This document shows positions 42,442 to 44,749 of a stretch of DNA of 44,749 nt, in pieces. Every line of letters starts with the position of its first letter. Position 1 is the first letter of the stretch. Made by a program: the position numbers and the translations under genes. The notes under the pieces are model-generated. The model was given only the letters and a program-made list of their open reading frames with translations, was not told the origin of the DNA and did not search any database. The stretch lies in NCBI RefSeq assembly GCF_001645125.1, contig NZ_LXKA01000342.1, positions 1 to 44,749 of the forward strand, read 5' to 3'. The stretch comes from Paraburkholderia ginsengiterrae. Its GTDB lineage: Bacteria; Pseudomonadota; Gammaproteobacteria; Burkholderiales; Burkholderiaceae.

Positions 42442-43611
42442 TCATGTCATGTCCCGGGGTGTGGGTGGCGCGCGAATCGGTGCGGTGCGCGCAAGGATAT
42501 CGGTGATGATCATCGGGGCGCCGCAGTGCCGGCAGATGAAGGCCGGTCTCGTTTCGAAGACGGTGTGTTCGGGTGAAGCGTTGACCTCTGCCGTGACGTG
42601 CAGCAGTTCACGCACCTTCGCGAGACTGGCGCGGCGCACCGGGTTCGCAAGCAGTCCATAGTGACGGATGCGATGGAAACCAACGGGGAGCACATGCAGC
42701 AGGAAGCGACGCATGAACTCGCCGGCCTCCAGCGTCATGGTCCTGGAGCGGGTTCGCCCCTTCGCGCGATAGTCCTTCCAGCGGAACGTCACGCCGCGCT
42801 CATCGAACGCAAGCAGGCGCTGGCTGGAGATCGCCACGCGGTGTGTATAGCGTGAGAGATACGCGAGTACCGCTTCGGGGCCCGCGAAGGGACGCTTGGC
42901 ATACACGACCCATTCGCAGGCACGCAGCGGCGCAAGCCACCGCGCAAAGGCAGCCGGGTCGGCGAGTCCGGCATACTCACCGAAGAACTGCAACCGGCCA
43001 CACCGGTGTGCCTCCGTCAGCGCTTCGAGGAAGCGCCTGCGGAACAGGCGTGAGAGCACGCGCACCGGCAGGAAGAAGCCAGGGCGGCAGGCAATCCACC
43101 GCTCGCCGTCGGGTGACAGGCCGCCACCGGGAACGATACCGTGGACATGTGGATGATGCGTGAGCGCCGAGCCCCAGGTATGCAGCACGAGCGTGGCACC
43201 GATCTGTGCACCGAGGTGCCGGGGATCAGCGGCGATCGTGCGCAGCGTGTCGGCGGCGATGTCGAACAGCAGTCCGTAGATGACCTGCTTGTTGTACCAG
43301 GCGATGGCGCCGACCGGTGCGGGTAGCGTGAAGACGACGTGGTAATACTCGACCGGCAGCAGGTCGGCCTGGCGGGCCTCGAGCCAGCGGCGTGCGGCAC
43401 TGCCCTGGCACTTGGGGCAATGGCGGTTGCGGCACGAGTTGTACGCGATCTCGGTGCGCGCGCAGCCGGAACAGCGCAACACGTGTCCTCCCAGCGCCGC
43501 GGTGCGGCACTGTTCGATGGCCGACATCACCTTCAGCTGCCCCAGGCTCAGCGACACCGTACGTCGCCATGCCGGGCCCTGGGCGCGGAAGATGTCCGCG
43601 ACCTCCAGCAT
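42442..43611 (-). CDS. IS91-family transposase (HUH/Y2)
   Basis: This 389-residue protein has an N-terminal zinc-binding region (CSGCARTEIAYNSCRNRHCPKCQ in two parts), the HUH motif in LTHHPHVHGIVPGG and the catalytic tyrosine region AYLSRYTHRVAIS. These are the hallmarks of IS91/ISCR rolling-circle transposases. The C-terminus contains CRHCGAPM, a further Cys pair. Start ATG 43611 yields the usual LEVADIFR opening. All motifs are present, so the enzyme looks active. It lies 16 bases after the recombinase gene. Confidence 0.92.
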   Translation of the reverse strand: MLEVADIFRAQGPAWRRTVSLSLGQLKVMSAIEQCRTAALGGHVLRCSGCARTEIAYNSCRNRHCPKCQGSAARRWLEARQADLLPVEYYHVVFTLPAPVGAIAWYNKQVIYGLLFDIAADTLRTIAADPRHLGAQIGATLVLHTWGSALTHHPHVHGIVPGGGLSPDGERWIACRPGFFLPVRVLSRLFRRRFLEALTEAHRCGRLQFFGEYAGLADPAAFARWLAPLRACEWVVYAKRPFAGPEAVLAYLSRYTHRVAISSQRLLAFDERGVTFRWKDYRAKGRTRSRTMTLEAGEFMRRFLLHVLPVGFHRIRHYGLLANPVRRASLAKVRELLHVTAEVNASPEHTVFETRPAFICRHCGAPMIITDILARTAPIRAPPTPRDMT

Positions 43612-43627
43612 GGGGTACTGCGCCGCG

Positions 43628-44503
43628 TTACCCGGCGGGCAGACGCTCCAGTGGACTGATGACTTCGCGCAGGAGGTCGGTGGCGACCTGCACGTAAAGC
43701 GCGGTGGTCTCGAGCTGCCTGTGGCCCAGCAGCACCTGGATCACGCGGATGTCCACCTTCTGTTCGAGCAGGTGCGTCGCGAAACTGTGACGCAGCGTAT
43801 GCGGGGAGACGCGCTTGCCGATCTGCGCGGCCTCGGCGGCGGCGTGAACCGCACGGTTCAGCTGCCGTGCGGTGAGCGGGTCGACGGGATCCATGCCGGG
43901 AAACAGCCACCCGCCATCGAGCATGGTGCCCTGGGCACGGGCGACCCGCCACCACAGCCGCAGGCGTTCGAGCAGTACCGGCGAGAGCATCGCGTAGCGG
44001 TCCTTGCGGCCCTTGCCCTGCTCGATGCGCAGCGTCATGCGCTGGCTGTCAATGTCGCTGACCTTCAGCGCCACCACCTCGCTCGCGCGCAGGCCCGCGC
44101 CATAGGCGACCGACAGCGCGGTCTGGTGCTTCAGGTTGCCGGCGGCTGCGATCAGCCGCCGCACCTCTTCGGGACTGAGCACCACCGGGAGCTTGCGGGG
44201 CACACGAACCGGCTGCATCCGGGCCATCAGCTCAGGCTGGCCGAGCGTAACGTCGAAGAAGAACTTCAGCCCGCTGATCGCAGCGTTGAGCGATGTCGGC
44301 GAGGTACCGTGATCGACCAGATGCAGCTGGTAGGTCCGCAGGTCCTCGACGGTGGCGGTATCGGGTGAACGTCCGAGAAACCTGGCGAACTGGCGTACGG
44401 CGCGCAGATAGGCGGTCTGGGTCTTGGGGGCGAATTTGCGCATGCGCAAGTCGTCAACCATGCGCCGGCGCAGCGGGCTGACGCCCGGATCGGAGGAGGT
44501 CAT
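43628..44503 (-). CDS. Tyrosine recombinase associated with the IS91 element
   Basis: This 291-residue protein has a SAM-like core-binding domain (MRKFAPKTQTAYLRAVRQFARFLG in two parts) and a catalytic domain. The Arg is in GAGLRASEVVAL, the Lys in EQGKGRKDRYAML, the HxLRH box is PHTLRHSFATHLL, the second His is in LLGHRQLETTALYV and the Tyr is in that same segment. The layout is XerC/D-like. It lies upstream of the IS91 transposase in the same direction. In such pairs its task is not established. Confidence 0.92.
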   Translation of the reverse strand: MTSSDPGVSPLRRRMVDDLRMRKFAPKTQTAYLRAVRQFARFLGRSPDTATVEDLRTYQLHLVDHGTSPTSLNAAISGLKFFFDVTLGQPELMARMQPVRVPRKLPVVLSPEEVRRLIAAAGNLKHQTALSVAYGAGLRASEVVALKVSDIDSQRMTLRIEQGKGRKDRYAMLSPVLLERLRLWWRVARAQGTMLDGGWLFPGMDPVDPLTARQLNRAVHAAAEAAQIGKRVSPHTLRHSFATHLLEQKVDIRVIQVLLGHRQLETTALYVQVATDLLREVISPLERLPAG

Positions 44504-44749
44504 GATGGGGCTCCTGCTGGAGAACGAGGCGGATTGCCTCAGTCACCAACATAAGCACCGGCGCCACTGCCCCGTCATTCGCTGTCAGAGGCGGAAACGG
44601 AGCCCCATACCGCGCGAGCGGTTTAGGCAGTATGACTTTCCGTGAGGTGGTGGCTGGCCCGCCGTGAGGAACCAGACGCGGGTTAGCATTGCTGCCAGAG
44701 CCGCATGGTGTGCACGAGGGCGACACCCGGCAATTTCCAGCGCGGAGGC
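44504..44749. other. Region upstream of the recombinase; no gene recognised
   Basis: The stretch should contain the promoter and the terminal (ter) end of the IS91 element. Open frames here have no recognisable content. No clear IS terminus was identified. Confidence 0.35.

Larger units (their letters stand above)
41938..44503 (-). mobile_element. IS91-family element with companion tyrosine recombinase
   Basis: The leftward genes are a tyrosine recombinase followed after 16 bases by an IS91-type transposase, a known pairing in one IS91 subgroup. The 500-base tail after the transposase carries an open frame (41929-42423) that I take as the non-coding 3' region of the element. At 41934-41937 the sequence GAAC (GTTC on the transposase strand) abuts the tail. 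GAAC/GTTC is the target tetranucleotide type of IS91 elements at their origin end, so 41938 is a reasonable boundary. The other end lies beyond 44503 and was not located. Confidence 0.65.

Noticed and set aside
43412-44368. 318-residue rightward frame opposite the IS91 recombinase
   Set aside because: It is wholly antisense to a recombinase with all catalytic motifs.
44454-44726. 90-residue leftward frame upstream of the IS91 recombinase
   Set aside because: It overlaps the recombinase start, has no recognisable content and is most likely a shadow frame in the IS terminus.

Overview
This window most likely comes from an accessory replicon (plasmid or megaplasmid) of a Burkholderiales bacterium of the Burkholderia/Paraburkholderia/Caballeronia/Cupriavidus kind. 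That inference rests on the high G+C content, the style of the VirB/TraD conjugation locus with a DUF1173-like and a DUF3717-like partner, the Rep_3 + ParAB + HU maintenance module, and the IS types present. The taxonomic call is made by eye, without database comparison. No rRNA, tRNA or CRISPR was seen.
Layout. (1) 1-114: start of a leftward nitrate/nitrite transporter (narK-like), cut by the window edge. (2) 0.7-6.9 kb: an IS630-type transposase stump, then a leftward Tn7-like operon tnsA-tnsB-tnsC-tniQ whose genes overlap or nearly touch. Its TnsA seems to lack the usual E/Q-x-K catalytic motif. (3) 7.1-9.8 kb: a 5'-truncated gene remnant, an unknown small gene and a tyrosine recombinase. 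(4) 9.8-10.75 kb: nothing recognisable. (5) 10.8-17.2 kb: plasmid maintenance. This holds two parS-like palindromes, leftward parB and parA, a large iteron origin with a perfect DnaA box, rightward Rep_3 initiator, an HU-like protein and a YhcG/DUF1016 nuclease-like protein. (6) 17.5-22.1 kb: cargo, with mnmH (tRNA 2-selenouridine synthase), an HTH protein, a zinc-ribbon protein, a small unknown, a LuxR-type solo and an AlkB-like di-iron membrane oxygenase whose start overlaps the luxR gene. (7) 22.2-40.3 kb: two divergent ribbon-helix-helix regulators around a shared palindromic operator, then a long rightward conjugation/type IV secretion operon (virB2, B3, B4, B5, B7-like, eexN-like, B6, B8, a B9 N-domain paralogue, B9, B10, B11, B1, accessory genes, a PLD nuclease, a coiled-coil protein, a TraD-type coupling protein and a DUF1173 protein). 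(8) 40.4-41.8 kb: a second, different replication module. It has an antisense RNA with its own promoter and terminator, a short leader ORF, a RepA-like initiator and a downstream DnaA box. (9) 41.9-44.5 kb: an IS91-family element with a Y2/HUH transposase and a companion tyrosine recombinase.
How it fits together. Regions 5, 7 and 8 form a self-transfer and maintenance backbone: two replication systems, one partition system, a mating channel with an entry-exclusion candidate, and a coupling protein. No relaxase is visible, so the backbone is either completed outside the window or works with a relaxase in trans. Regions 2, 3 and 9 are mobile elements. Region 6 is cargo, of which the LuxR/AlkB-like pair looks like a signal-responsive lipid- or hydrocarbon-oxidising unit. 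The least conventional points are the TnsA lacking its motif, the antisense-RNA-controlled second replicon, the isolated VirB9 N-terminal-domain paralogue, the 70-residue segment fused in frame to the PLD nuclease, and the HTH/zinc-ribbon/LuxR/AlkB-like cassette.
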